From DASVDE01 sp963740065 (GTDB lineage Bacteria; Actinomycetota; Thermoleophilia; Solirubrobacterales; 70-9), in assembly GCA_963740065.1 (NCBI GenBank), contig CAVUCS010000006.1, forward strand, positions 1 to 64,000: a stretch of DNA of 64,000 nt, in the 5' to 3' direction. The translations under genes were made by a program, and so were the position numbers. The notes under the pieces are model-generated. The model was given only the letters and a program-made list of their open reading frames with translations, was not told the DNA's origin and ran no database searches. Shown piece after piece: positions 8,829-16,885 of this stretch. How positions within the stretch are numbered: the stretch's first letter is position 1; each line of letters begins with the position of its first letter.

Positions 8829-9856
8829 TCAGCTCGGAGCGGAGCTGAACGCCGAGTTGTCGACGCCCAACCCAGGCGAGACCCCGACATCGGTCACCCA
8901 GGCCCGGCCGTCGCTATCGATCCTGAAGTCGATCCGGCCAAACGCTTGTAGCTCGAGGACGTCGAACGCTCTCGCTGCGTTTTCGTACAACTGCTTCATG
9001 GTTTCCGGCGAGCCCTCGTTCGCCGCCGCCTAACGCCGTCGTGGCGAAGGTTATCGTCGATTGTCGTGACTGCCTCGCCATCTCCTGGCGCCTTCGTCAG
9101 GATCGCCTCGATCGGCGGAGTGACGACCATTTCCGGGCATGAGAAGACTGGCACGCATACCTCGGGCCCGGCAACGAATTCTTGCACGGTCGCCGACTGC
9201 CCGATTTCCTCGGCGATCGCCGCCACACGCTCCTCGCAGGTGTCGTCGACGACGAAGATCGACTCCTCAGTCACTCCGACAGACCATGACTCATAGGTGG
9301 ACTTGACATACTTTTGTCTCGCGTGGCGGCGCCTCATCGGCCGCCGAGCCGCCGGGCAGCCGATAGTGCCAGCCCGCGGGGCGTCGATCCCGCAGGCACG
9401 TAGAACGGTGAAGTAGTGGAACTTGTGGCGGCCGAGTGCGCATGCATAGGCGTTGGAATTCGAAGAACGAGTCCGTAGGCATCCGCCACCGCCGGAAGCA
9501 GCGCCTTGCGGCCAGGCTCGAAGCCGTGCTCGCCGATTCCTCCCTCGGTGCCTTGTATATGACTTTCAGCGGCTTCTCTATCCCTTGGATGCGCCCGTCG
9601 GCCAACCCCTCGAGCAACTCCAGTTCTCCCTCGAACAACTCAACGTACGAGCCGACGGAGCGAAAGGCGTCAACCAGCCGAGCGAGCTGTTCATCGGAGA
9701 GGCAGCGCTGGGCGAAATAGGTGCGCGCCGAGCCCCGGGCGCTCGTCGACACGCTCTGGCCGATCGAAGGCGAGGAATAGCGCAAGTCGTACCCCGACGT
9801 GCCAGGATGCGCTCGAGAGCGACCAGCCGCTCGTATCCCCGGCCATTCTCTGCCAC
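8829..9856 (-). CDS. ATP-grasp ligase related to D-Ala-D-Ala ligase, frameshifted in this sequence
   Basis: From the GTG at 9856 (inside IR-R) the product begins MAENGRGYERLVALERILA. After small indels near 9805, 9560, 9440, 9380 and ~9310 it continues through KSTYESWSVGVTEES and VQEFVAGPEVCVPVF, typical of the ATP-grasp fold of the D-Ala-D-Ala ligase group, to AFGRIDFRIDSDGRAWVTDVG, the metal-binding C-terminal region. The TGA is at 8829-8831. The corrected length is ~343 residues. These enzymes join a carboxylate to an amine using ATP. The usual E-x-N metal motif is replaced by TDVG, so the substrate may differ. The gene lies 55 bases after the pentapeptide gene on the same strand and converges on the ATPase gene with a 63-base gap. 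Confidence 0.65.
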
Positions 9857-9874
9857 CGATAATTCCTAGTTATC
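9849..9874 (-). repeat. Right inverted repeat (IR-R), probable recombination site
   Basis: Exact reverse complement of 6267-6292. On the minus strand it supplies the AGGA Shine-Dalgarno and the GTG start (9856-9854) of the ATP-grasp gene. The match stops at both ends: the outer base differs (C left, G right) and the inner base differs after GGCAGA. This defines a 26-bp unit. The 37 bases outside it, up to the stop of the pentapeptide gene at 9912, contain no obvious promoter. Confidence 0.85.
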
Positions 9875-9911
9875 CGAGCAGCCGGTCATCGCGGCCCAAT
9901 GGTATTGGCGT

Positions 9912-10859
9912 TCATGGAAGCTCGTCGGGTCTGAATGGCTCCAGGTGGCCTTCGCAGGTGTCCCCGGCGTTGTGGCTGTTGGTCCCGTCTGGGCATGTCA
10001 CGTTTCTCCAGACGGTCTTATCGATCGCCGCGTCCCCGAGATCGGTGCCGTGGAGATCGGTCCCTCGCAGGGTCATGCCGGAGAGGTTCGCCCCGCGCAG
10101 GCTTGCGCCGCTCAGGTCCATCCTCTCCAGGTCGGCGCCGCGGAGATCGGCGGTCGCCGGCTCAGGCGGGTTGCTCAGGTAGGCGAAAGCGCCGATCGCA
10201 ACCGTGACGACAATCGCGAGGATGCCGAGAGCCGGCCGCCGGCGCCGGAACTTGATTACCGCCTGCTCGTCGGTGGCGATGCGCTCAAGCCTGCGCACGG
10301 TGTTGTGAAATGTCAGGCTCCTGTTGTTGGCGACTTTCGCCGTCAGTTCGGCAGCCTGCGTCTCGGCGTCGGCGGTACCTCTCGACTTGGCGAGGTCCCA
10401 GTACCTCTCAGCGGTGCGCGTTCGCTCGTCGACCGCTTCGACGTAGATCTTGTTCGCCACGATCAGCACCTTCCCGGCATCGGTGCCGGCCCGGTCGACC
10501 ATCCCCTGCAGGAGACTGGGATCGGCCTCGATGAAACAAACCAGCGCGTTGTCCCGCTTACGACCACTCTTTTCGTTGCGCTGCTCTGCCAGCCTCGCTA
10601 GTTCGGAGAGGGAAATTGGCGTTGGGGTGAGGACATCGGTGATCAGCGAGATCGCCGCGATCACTCCGAGGGCCCCGACTGCGACAGCGACAAACGCCCA
10701 AAAGAGGTCGCTCCCGTGAAGCTCTCCCAGGCCGGTCAAGCCGACGCCGCTCAGCAGCACCGCGCCGACCGCGGCAAAGGCCGCGATCAGCCATCTCGCG
10801 GCCGCGCGCGTCTCCGCCTGCGCGTTGTCGCGCGCATTGGCGGGGGCGGGGTCAGCCAT
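9912..10859 (-). CDS. Membrane protein with C-terminal pentapeptide repeats
   Basis: A 315-residue protein. Two N-terminal membrane segments (ARWLIAAFAAVGAVLLSG and LFWAFVAVAVGALGVIAAIS) precede a charged helical cytoplasmic part. A third hydrophobic segment (LGILAIVVTVAIGAFAYL) follows, and then about eight pentapeptide units of the A(D/N)LRG type (ADLRGADLERMDLSGASLRGANL) that would form a right-handed beta helix. The C-terminus has two Cys (VTCPDG, DTCEGH) that could form a disulphide outside the cell. The ATG at 10859 lies 8 bases inside the DyP gene end, so the two are translationally coupled. A role beside the peroxidase is plausible but unknown. Confidence 0.75.
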   Translation of the reverse strand: MADPAPANARDNAQAETRAAARWLIAAFAAVGAVLLSGVGLTGLGELHGSDLFWAFVAVAVGALGVIAAISLITDVLTPTPISLSELARLAEQRNEKSGRKRDNALVCFIEADPSLLQGMVDRAGTDAGKVLIVANKIYVEAVDERTRTAERYWDLAKSRGTADAETQAAELTAKVANNRSLTFHNTVRRLERIATDEQAVIKFRRRRPALGILAIVVTVAIGAFAYLSNPPEPATADLRGADLERMDLSGASLRGANLSGMTLRGTDLHGTDLGDAAIDKTVWRNVTCPDGTNSHNAGDTCEGHLEPFRPDELP

Positions 10860-12723
10860 GGTCGGGGAACTCGAGCACCAAGCGCCCCCGACCAGATCGG
10901 GCGGCATCGGTCAGCTCAGGAAGCTCCGAGAGCGCGAGACGCCGGCGTCCGGGAAGCAGGACCTTGACCGTCTTGCCCTCCTGAAGCGCCGCTCTCAGCT
11001 CGTGATCGGTGGGCAGGGCTTCGTGTTCGCTGACGGTCGTGGTGATCACCAGTGCCTTCAGCGCGAGCTCGTCCGGCCTCCAGATGTCGCCGCCCCCGCC
11101 GCCCGACGAGAGCGACTCCGCCTGGCCCGGAGAAAGCTCGCGGTGCTCGCCCGTGATCAGGTCGTCGACGAGCGTGACATGGTGCTTACCCGCCGCGACA
11201 ACGGTCAGGTCGGGTCGATGGGGGGAGCCGGGCATTGGCTCACCCCCGGCGGCAAGCTGTTTGATCGCGTCGATCGAGGGTGAGAAAAAGTATTCCCCGC
11301 CGGTCGTAAATACCCAGCGGGCCATGACGATGTGGTGGTCGGGGAAGGCGTGATCGGGCGGGAGGCTGAAGGTGGGCTCGGCCGCGTCCTGGGAGGTGAT
11401 CGGATCGCGACCATCGCCCTGTTGGGGGAAGTCGGGCTGGTTGGCCCACTGGGTCTGCAGGAACTCGAAGCCGCGCTCAATCGAGGCCTGGTAGCAGCCG
11501 AAGAGGAGGCCGCGATCCTGGTTGTCGGGCGGCGCTCCCTGTCCCGGATAGGGCGGCTCGGCCGGCTCGAAGTCGAGTCCGTAGGGGATGCCGCGGCGAA
11601 GGATGCGATGCCGCTCGGACTCGGCCTTGCCCGGCGGGTCGGCGTTGCGCGGGTACATCTTGCGAATGTGGGCGGCGCGGGGAACCAGGTGCCCATCGGC
11701 ATCGTGGGGCTCGTATTCGAAGTTGTTGATCTTCTCGTCCTCGAGGATCGAGCGATCGCCGATCGCAGGGTCGGCCGCCTGAGGGTCGAAGTCGGGCGCC
11801 TGGTCGCGTGTCAGCTCGAGGGGAGCGCCGCTTCTGTAACGGCCGACGAGCTTGGCCTCGAGCAGATCGGGTCGCATCCCGATCTCTCCCGACTTTCTGG
11901 CGATGAAGTCGTTGAAACCGGCCACGTCCTGGCGCAGGCGGCGGAAGACGAAGAAGGATCCGTTGACCGCCCAGCCCGGAAATCGCTGGGGTGGCGGAGC
12001 GGGAACCGGCTGATAGGCATTCGGCGGCGGCGGCGGAAGCGCCTCCTCCGGCTGCCCGGAGTAGCCAAGTATGAATTCACCGGCGGGAATCATTTCCTGG
12101 CCGGGCTTCGGCTCGTCGGTGAGGCCGATCACGCCCGGCTGTGACATACCGTCGCGGAAGCCGAAGTGCTCATGGCTGTGGTTGTCGCCGGTCCTGGCGT
12201 GTCCCTCAACCTGGCCCAGTTCGAAAACTCTGTGAGCGTGGGCGTGGCGGCTGAGCTGTCTGTGAAGACGGTCGAGATCCTCTGGCAGATCGGCGGCGAG
12301 AATCGCCAAGGCGTGGATGTCCTGCTGAAAGACGGGCAGCCAACTCTCGGGCGCGCTTTGGTCGCGATCGCCGAGGTGCTCGGCCCGCGCCCTCATACCC
12401 TCCTGAAAGGCCGGCTCGAAGAGATCCAGCTCCGGCGCTTCGAGAAGGCGCAGGCCGGAGATCGAGAGCAGGAGATTGAACCAGCGTTTCGGTTCGGGAT
12501 CTCTTCTGTGCCGGCGACGCCACTTGAAGCTGCGGTTTGCCTCAGCGACATCGTCGGCGGTGTCGACTTCGCGCTCGACTACGCGCAAGAACGCTTGGGC
12601 TGCGGCTTTGTCAGGAAACCCCAGGAAGACAAAGCGCTGGTGCGGTTTGTTGAAACCGGCGATGTTCCCTTGGATCTGATCCAGGGCCAGTGCCGGCCCA
12701 GGCTGAACTCCCCCCGCCTCCAT
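10852..12723 (-). CDS. DyP-type heme peroxidase
   Basis: DyP peroxidases oxidise dyes, phenolics and other substrates with H2O2 using heme. The GxxDG motif (FGFRDGMSQPG, Asp near residue 188) carries the distal acid. HIRKMYPRN near residue 352 contains the probable proximal heme His, and MARWVFTTGGEYFFSPS is the conserved C-terminal segment. The core ends near residue 480. The last ~140 residues (TVVAAGKHHVTLVDDLITGE onward) are an extension with no family known to me. No signal peptide is visible and no encapsulin gene is adjacent. The start could be the TTG at 12726 or ATG at 12723; I use ATG. It heads an operon with the pentapeptide protein and possibly the ATP-grasp gene. Confidence 0.9.
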   Translation of the reverse strand: MEAGGVQPGPALALDQIQGNIAGFNKPHQRFVFLGFPDKAAAQAFLRVVEREVDTADDVAEANRSFKWRRRHRRDPEPKRWFNLLLSISGLRLLEAPELDLFEPAFQEGMRARAEHLGDRDQSAPESWLPVFQQDIHALAILAADLPEDLDRLHRQLSRHAHAHRVFELGQVEGHARTGDNHSHEHFGFRDGMSQPGVIGLTDEPKPGQEMIPAGEFILGYSGQPEEALPPPPPNAYQPVPAPPPQRFPGWAVNGSFFVFRRLRQDVAGFNDFIARKSGEIGMRPDLLEAKLVGRYRSGAPLELTRDQAPDFDPQAADPAIGDRSILEDEKINNFEYEPHDADGHLVPRAAHIRKMYPRNADPPGKAESERHRILRRGIPYGLDFEPAEPPYPGQGAPPDNQDRGLLFGCYQASIERGFEFLQTQWANQPDFPQQGDGRDPITSQDAAEPTFSLPPDHAFPDHHIVMARWVFTTGGEYFFSPSIDAIKQLAAGGEPMPGSPHRPDLTVVAAGKHHVTLVDDLITGEHRELSPGQAESLSSGGGGGDIWRPDELALKALVITTTVSEHEALPTDHELRAALQEGKTVKVLLPGRRRLALSELPELTDAARSGRGRLVLEFPDHG

Positions 12724-13092
12724 CAAATGACGCCTCTTTCAGGAAAGGTGACTGGTGAGGCTCACTCTATTTGTTGGTTGGAGGAGAAAAATGTGTTAGT
12801 CAACGTAATTCGAGTATTTAGTAATGCGATCTTCGCGCCTCTGCTCTCGCGGTAGAGGGCTTTGGGCGTTGCGATCGGAACGGGCGAAGCGGTGGATGTG
12901 CCGATTCCAGGCCGTCACGTGGCGCGGCGCCGGTCTACCCAACTTCATCGGAATTGAGGAGATCGCGCCGGAACTCGCGAGCGCATGGAATTGTGACGCA
13001 CAGCTACACAGGGAGTGGCGGCTTCGCCGGCGCAAGCCGATCAAAGGTCGATCGGTGGCGGCTCTGTCTTTAGTCACCTTGCAAAGGCTGCC
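12724..13092. other. Intergenic region upstream of DyP operon
   Basis: 369 bases between the DyP start and the stop of the DUF5615 gene. The part next to DyP (about 12765-12830) is AT-richer than its surroundings and probably holds the operon promoter. A short palindrome at 12755-12765 may be an operator. I see no credible gene; the long frame on + from 12824 has no family features. Confidence 0.5.
12755..12765. promoter_or_regulatory. Possible operator upstream of DyP gene
   Basis: The 11-base palindrome GTGAGGCTCAC lies 32-42 bases upstream of the DyP ATG. It resembles the centre of DtxR/IdeR-type iron boxes (AGGTTAGGCTAACCT type) only loosely. Iron control of a heme peroxidase would make sense, but the outer half-sites are weak. 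Confidence 0.25.
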
Positions 13093-13458
13093 CTATGGCA
13101 GGTGGCGAACCCGGCTGCGCAGGGCGCCGTCGGGCTTGTTCTGCTTGAGCAGCGTCGCCAGAGTTTCGACCCAGAGGGGGATCGAGGCCTTGTTGCGGGG
13201 CATGGTGGCATCGTCGGTGAAGACGATCCCGTAGTGCTCCTCGCCGCCGGCCGCCAGCTGGTTGTGGAGGAAGATGAAGTCGAGCACGTCGTTGGTGACG
13301 ATGACCCGCTTCTCGGCGGCCATGCGGCGAACGATCTCGCGATCGGCGACCGCCTCCAGATCGGGGCGGTCGCTCTTGATCGCCTGGGCGTCGAAGCCCT
13401 TTCTCCGTAACTCGCGAGCGATCCGCGGGGAGATCATCTCGTCGAGCAGGAGCTTCAC
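13093..13458 (-). CDS. DUF5615 PIN-like toxin
   Basis: A 121-residue protein of the DUF5615 (Mut7-C-like PIN) family. The start KLLLDEMISPRIARELRRKGFDA carries the first acidic residue (D6). VTNDVLDF near residues 55-62 carries a second acidic cluster, and DREIVRRMAAEKRVIVTND is the typical central block. The family is thought to be an RNase toxin paired with DUF433 or RHH antitoxins. The ATG at 13458 overlaps the TGA of the upstream antitoxin gene by 4 bases. It is complete and undisrupted. RNase activity here is predicted from the family. Confidence 0.8.
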   Translation of the reverse strand: MKLLLDEMISPRIARELRRKGFDAQAIKSDRPDLEAVADREIVRRMAAEKRVIVTNDVLDFIFLHNQLAAGGEEHYGIVFTDDATMPRNKASIPLWVETLATLLKQNKPDGALRSRVRHLP

Positions 13459-13880
13459 GCAAGGGCCTCGTGACCCCGGCGCCAGCGATCGCGCTCGCGC
13501 TCGGCGGCGGCGCGGGAGCGCTCGATCGCTTCGTCGATCTCCTCTGTGTACTCGCCGTAGTAGCGGGCTGCGGCCTCCAGCTGCTCGACCGGAATCTCGA
13601 GGTAGGAGGCGGCTTCCTCGACGGAGCCGCCGTTCTGGCGGATCGAGGCGATCGCCTCGGCGACGTCGAGACGAGAGCCGAGAAGAGCGGGGCGCCGGCC
13701 GGCGGCACCCTCGCGGAAGTAGATCAGCGGGTGCTCGTCGGAGCGGATGCCCTCCTCGATGTAGCGCTCGGCGAGCGCCGTTTGACCGGCGGCCGACTCG
13801 GCGGCACGGTGTTTGAGCCGCTTCACCGTGATCGGGTCGAAGCGGAAGCTGACGCTCTGCTTGTTCTGGGCGCGGGCCAT
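13455..13880 (-). CDS. DUF433-like antitoxin
   Basis: A 141-residue protein. The N-terminal part (QSVSFRFDPITVKRLKHRAAESAAGQTALAERYIEEGI) looks like a ribbon-helix-helix DNA-binding segment. The C-terminal part (AEAIASIRQNGGSVEEAASYLEIPVEQLEAAARYYGEY) matches the DUF433 helix-turn-helix, usually paired with DUF5615 toxins. It is the first gene of the pair, with a GGAGG site at 13887-13891 and a TATACT -10 element at 13911-13916. It probably neutralises the DUF5615 protein and represses its own promoter. The stop overlaps the toxin ATG. Confidence 0.75.
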   Translation of the reverse strand: MARAQNKQSVSFRFDPITVKRLKHRAAESAAGQTALAERYIEEGIRSDEHPLIYFREGAAGRRPALLGSRLDVAEAIASIRQNGGSVEEAASYLEIPVEQLEAAARYYGEYTEEIDEAIERSRAAAERERDRWRRGHEALA

Positions 13881-13910
13881 ATCGAGCCTCCGTATTTGTT
13901 TGTATGTGGA

Positions 13911-13916
13911 AGTATA
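13911..13916 (-). promoter_or_regulatory. -10 element of DUF433/DUF5615 operon
   Basis: TATACT on the minus strand, 31 bases upstream of the ATG at 13880, within an AT-rich patch (13893-13920) that stands out in this GC-rich DNA. GGAGG at 13887-13891 provides the ribosome binding site. A matching -35 is not clear. Confidence 0.45.
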
Positions 13917-13920
13917 GCTG

Positions 13921-14196
13921 TTGCGATACGCAGCATGGAAGCCGGCGGCCGGATGGGCGAGGGCCGCCGAGATGACGATGGACAGGGGCGATCGGCGCGA
14001 CTCGCTGGGCCGGCGCGGCGTGCCACCCTGGAATGCGGCGGCGATGCGTGGAAACTCTCCCTGTGCGGTGCTGCGGGGCCGCGACCCTGGCCCGTCTTCC
14101 CTGCCTGGACGAGGTGCGATCCCAGGCGAGTCTGAATTGTACGACCGGGATGCGCCGCGCGCAAGCAGCTCGACCCCGGAGCGGACGAATTCGGCT
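13921..14196. other. Intergenic region without recognised gene
   Basis: About 276 bases between the antitoxin promoter and the stop of the first replication-relaxation gene. It is GC-rich, without a convincing gene, tRNA or strong terminator. It marks the downstream end of the conjugation module, so an attachment site could lie here, but I find no repeat to support that. Confidence 0.35.
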
Positions 14197-14898
14197 TCAG
14201 GAGTCGCATTGCGGTGGCTTTGGAAGCGTGCGCACCACCAGCTTCGGCCAGTGGTTCTCCTGCGCCAGGCGTTCCAAGAGGCGGCGCGGGGCGGGCTTGG
14301 CGAAGGCGATCACGGCGTCGTAGCGGGCCATGTGGGTCTCGACGATGGCGCGGGTGCGCTCCTGGGGCTGAACGCGCAGGCAGGTGAGGAGGGCGTGGCG
14401 CTCGCGGCCGATCTCGACCACGGCGTTGGGGCGGTGGCCACGCTTACCCTGCTCGCGCACGACGCTGCGGGCGCAGAGCCAGCGCGCCTTGGGGGCGCGA
14501 GCGGCGATGTGGAGGCGGATCTCGTTGACAGCGCGCATTCGCGCCATCGCCCCGACCCGCGGGCGCAGGTAGGTGAAGCCGGTACCGGAGAGTCGCATGC
14601 CTCGGCCGCTGAGCCACACCCAGGGCGGCTCGTCGTAGAGGAAGCGGCCGTAGTCGGCGAATCCCGCCTTGAAGAGGTGCTTGGCGACTCTCGCCGCGGG
14701 GGCCTCCTCGCAGCCGAGGAAGCGGGCCAGCTGGTCGAAAGGAATCGCGCCCTGCTCGGCGATCAGGCGCAGCAGCTCGAACTCCCAGGGCTCGGGCGCT
14801 CGCAGGACCGCTCGCCGGCTGGCGCCAGGACCGCTGCCGAGCTTGCCCTCGCGGCCGGGGCCGATCGTAGGAGGCGCGGCGTTCTCGGTCGCGGCCAT
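14197..14898 (-). CDS. Replication-relaxation family protein (copy 1)
   Basis: A 233-residue protein with the layout of the Replic_Relax family of actinobacterial mobile elements. An N-terminal winged helix (FELLRLIAEQGAIPFDQLARFLGCEEAPAARVAKHLFKAGFA) is followed by the core with RMRAVNEIRLHIAARAPKARWLCARS and a C-terminal VETHMARYDAVIAFAKPAPRRLLERL. It is a close paralogue of 16184-16858 and lies directly after the coupling ATPase gene (2-base gap), at the end of the minus-strand operon. The family is thought to act in plasmid replication or DNA processing; the biochemical role is not established. Confidence 0.78.
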   Translation of the reverse strand: MAATENAAPPTIGPGREGKLGSGPGASRRAVLRAPEPWEFELLRLIAEQGAIPFDQLARFLGCEEAPAARVAKHLFKAGFADYGRFLYDEPPWVWLSGRGMRLSGTGFTYLRPRVGAMARMRAVNEIRLHIAARAPKARWLCARSVVREQGKRGHRPNAVVEIGRERHALLTCLRVQPQERTRAIVETHMARYDAVIAFAKPAPRRLLERLAQENHWPKLVVRTLPKPPQCDS

Positions 14899-14900
14899 CC

Positions 14901-16190
14901 TCAGTCGTCCTCATCGAGGTAGGCGATCTCCTTCGGCGCCCCCGTCTCTACCCGCTCCAGCGGCGCGTTGATCCGCTGCGTCGCCGGCAGGGAGACCGGC
15001 TCGGTGCCTGGCGCGCGCCGTACCGCCAGCTTGGCGGCACGGCCGCGGCGGATCAGCCAGGCCGTTCCGGTCGCCAACTCGCGGATCCGGTCGGGGTCGA
15101 CGCGGGGGCGGTCCTCGGGGCGGGCGAGGCCGTCCCGGCCACGGACGCCCTGCTCGAAGCGGTGGGTCAACTCCAGCGTGCGGCGGGCACCGGCCAGCTC
15201 GGCGATCCGCTCGGGCTCGCCCATCGCGTGGGCGATGACCGTCTCGACCGACCCGAGGATGCGGTCCCGCTGGGCGGGCTCCCCCATGCCAGAGACGGTC
15301 TGGGGGACGAGGATCAGCGATGCGTTGAAGCTGCGCGCCTGCTCGACCTTCATCGCCAGATCGGATGCAGCGGAAATCGCCGCGAACTCATCGGCGAAGA
15401 GCACGCAGAAGCGCTCGCGTTCCTTGCGGGCGGTGAAGTAGTGGGCGAAGTCGGCGAAGAGCAGCGAAGCGGCGCCGGCGGTGTCCTCTCCCAATGCGAC
15501 GGAGTCGAGCAGGAAGTAGGCGGCGTCGGTGTCCTCGAAGGACCAATCGCCATCGAGCAGCGAGCCGAGCTGGCCGAAGAAGGCCTCGTAGCGCAGCCGC
15601 ACCTGGCTGACTTTGTCGCGCGGCAGCGAGAGCACCGCCGTGGTCGGCCCGTGGGCGTTCAAAAGCAGCTCGTAGTCGAGGCGGTGCAGCAGCTCGGCGC
15701 TCGATCGCGGTGGCCCGTCGGGGTGGTTGCAGGCCAGCTGCAGCGTCGTCTTGGCGATGTCGCGGTAGTAGGCCGCCGGTCCCTCGGGGACGAACTCGAT
15801 CACCTCGAGGAGGCGGTTGACGATCGCCCGCCAGTCCCCGCGCCAGGCGTCGAAGCGCTCGTTGGGAAAGACCCGCACCCGCCGCCCCGCCGCGCGCATC
15901 AGCGCGCAGAAGCGCTCGGCGGAGCTGCGATCGCCCTTGGCGTCGAGGTAGAAGAGCGGAGCGTCGGTCTTCGTCGCCACCTGGTGGGCGATCCGCATCG
16001 AGGTCTCGGTCTTTCCGGAGCCCGAGGCGCCGAGGATCACCGCGTGGCGGCGCATCTGCTCGAACGGCCAGATCAGGTCGGCGCCGCTGATCGGCAGCAC
16101 CCGTTCGCCGGCGAGGCGGCGGCCGAGGACGACGCCCTCGGGCTCGGGCGGCGGCGGGCAGGGAGCGGGATGGCTGCGGCGCCTCAGCAC
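14901..16190 (-). CDS. VirD4/TraG-like coupling ATPase (copy 1)
   Basis: A 429-residue P-loop ATPase of the type IV coupling family, which brings DNA to the secretion channel. Walker A is GASGSGKTE at about residues 42-50 (HAVILGASGSGKTETSMRIA), Walker B is VLFADEFAAIS and a later block is LILVPQTVSGM. No transmembrane N-terminus is present, unlike classical VirD4, so it may rely on a partner for membrane contact. The GTG at 16190 overlaps the TGA of the preceding replication-relaxation gene. Frames further upstream are open but belong to that gene. A second coupling ATPase lies at 29211-30866. Confidence 0.8.
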   Translation of the reverse strand: MLRRRSHPAPCPPPPEPEGVVLGRRLAGERVLPISGADLIWPFEQMRRHAVILGASGSGKTETSMRIAHQVATKTDAPLFYLDAKGDRSSAERFCALMRAAGRRVRVFPNERFDAWRGDWRAIVNRLLEVIEFVPEGPAAYYRDIAKTTLQLACNHPDGPPRSSAELLHRLDYELLLNAHGPTTAVLSLPRDKVSQVRLRYEAFFGQLGSLLDGDWSFEDTDAAYFLLDSVALGEDTAGAASLLFADFAHYFTARKERERFCVLFADEFAAISAASDLAMKVEQARSFNASLILVPQTVSGMGEPAQRDRILGSVETVIAHAMGEPERIAELAGARRTLELTHRFEQGVRGRDGLARPEDRPRVDPDRIRELATGTAWLIRRGRAAKLAVRRAPGTEPVSLPATQRINAPLERVETGAPKEIAYLDEDD

Positions 16191-16858
16191 GGCTCCTCCC
16201 CCACCGGCAGCCGGCGAACCACCAACTTCGGCCAACGGCCTTCGGCCTGCACTCGCTTCAAGAGGCTGTAGGGGTAGGGGCCGCAGAAGTAGAGGACGGC
16301 GTCGTAGCGGTTGGAGTGCTGGGCGACGATGCTGCGGATCTCGGAGTTCTGTTTGCAGGAGAGCTCGGCCTCGATCGCGTGGCGCTCGCCGTCGATCTCG
16401 AAGACCGCGTCGGGCAGGTGATCGGCGGGGTCGCGCTGTCGCCAGACGCTGCGCTCGCAAACCCAGCGCCCCCGCGGCGCCTTCGCCGCCAGATGCAGGC
16501 GGACCTCGTTGACGGCGCGGCGGTGGGCGATCGCGGCGACATCGGGGCGGTGGTAGGCGAAGCCCGTCTCAGATCGCTGGATGCCGGCGCGGCTGGGCCA
16601 AAACCAGGGGAAGTCGCGAACCAGGAAGCGGCGGTGTTCGACCTGCCCCGCTTCCTCCAGCTTCGCCAAAGCCCGCACCGTCGCCTCCAAGGAGCGACCG
16701 ATGAAGCGGGCGAGCTGGTCGAGCGGAATCGTCCCCTGCTCGGCGAGCAGCCTCAACAGCACCGCCCCCTCGACGGGGCGGTTCACCTCGGTCCGCCGCA
16801 GGGCGGCCGCGAGTGCCCTCTCGCGCTGCTGCTCGCTTGAGTGCGCCCGGGAGTGCAT
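16184..16858 (-). CDS. Replication-relaxation family protein (copy 2)
   Basis: A 224-residue paralogue of copy 1, with winged helix VLLRLLAEQGTIPLDQLARFIGRSLEATVRALAKLEEAGQV and core AHRRAVNEVRLHLAAKAPRGRWVCERSVWR, ending KRVQAEGRWPKLVVRRLP. The C-terminal end is nearly the same in both copies. ATG at 16858 is preferred; a GTG at 16888 would add ten residues but lies in a GC-rich hairpin (16871-16885). The stop overlaps the GTG of the coupling ATPase. The pairing of a replication-relaxation protein with a coupling ATPase recurs further up the element (31.4-32.1 with 29.2-30.9 kb). Confidence 0.78.
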   Translation of the reverse strand: MHSRAHSSEQQRERALAAALRRTEVNRPVEGAVLLRLLAEQGTIPLDQLARFIGRSLEATVRALAKLEEAGQVEHRRFLVRDFPWFWPSRAGIQRSETGFAYHRPDVAAIAHRRAVNEVRLHLAAKAPRGRWVCERSVWRQRDPADHLPDAVFEIDGERHAIEAELSCKQNSEIRSIVAQHSNRYDAVLYFCGPYPYSLLKRVQAEGRWPKLVVRRLPVGEEPC

Positions 16859-16870
16859 GGGCGATCCATC

Positions 16871-16885
16871 GCACGCTCCGCGTGC
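16871..16885. repeat. GCACGC-N3-GCGTGC hairpin, copy a
   Basis: 6-bp perfect stem with a TCC loop, 13 bases upstream of the ATG at 16858. The same stem with a GCA loop recurs at 34319, 35195 and 36755, each time upstream of a minus-strand gene. Confidence 0.5.

Larger units (their letters stand above)
6267..9874. mobile_element. Candidate invertible two-gene cassette bounded by 26-bp inverted repeats
   Basis: The 26 bases at 6267-6292 are an exact reverse complement of 9849-9874. Between them lie exactly two genes, tail to tail: an AAA/TPR ATPase on + (6285-8765) and an ATP-grasp ligase on - (9856-8829). Each starts with a GTG located inside its own repeat copy, followed by GCA GA, so the repeat supplies an identical Shine-Dalgarno and start site to both. 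A complete tyrosine recombinase ends inside the left repeat. Inversion would exchange which gene follows the recombinase and which follows the DyP/pentapeptide operon. No transposase and no target-site duplication are visible outside the repeats, which argues against an insertion sequence. Inversion itself is inferred. Confidence 0.7.

Noticed and set aside
6267..9874. The inverted repeats as ends of an insertion sequence or transposon
   Set aside because: No transposase lies inside, no direct target duplication flanks the repeats, and both repeats coincide with start codons of the inner genes and with the stop of an adjacent tyrosine recombinase.
9945..10601. A 218-codon + strand frame opposite the pentapeptide gene
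   Set aside because: It mirrors the coding strand of a membrane/pentapeptide protein with clear segments. GC-rich codon use produces long antisense frames in many places here.
12824..13234. A 136-codon + strand frame
   Set aside because: Arg/Trp-rich, no family features, no ribosome binding site, and it overlaps the 3' part of the well-supported DUF5615 gene.
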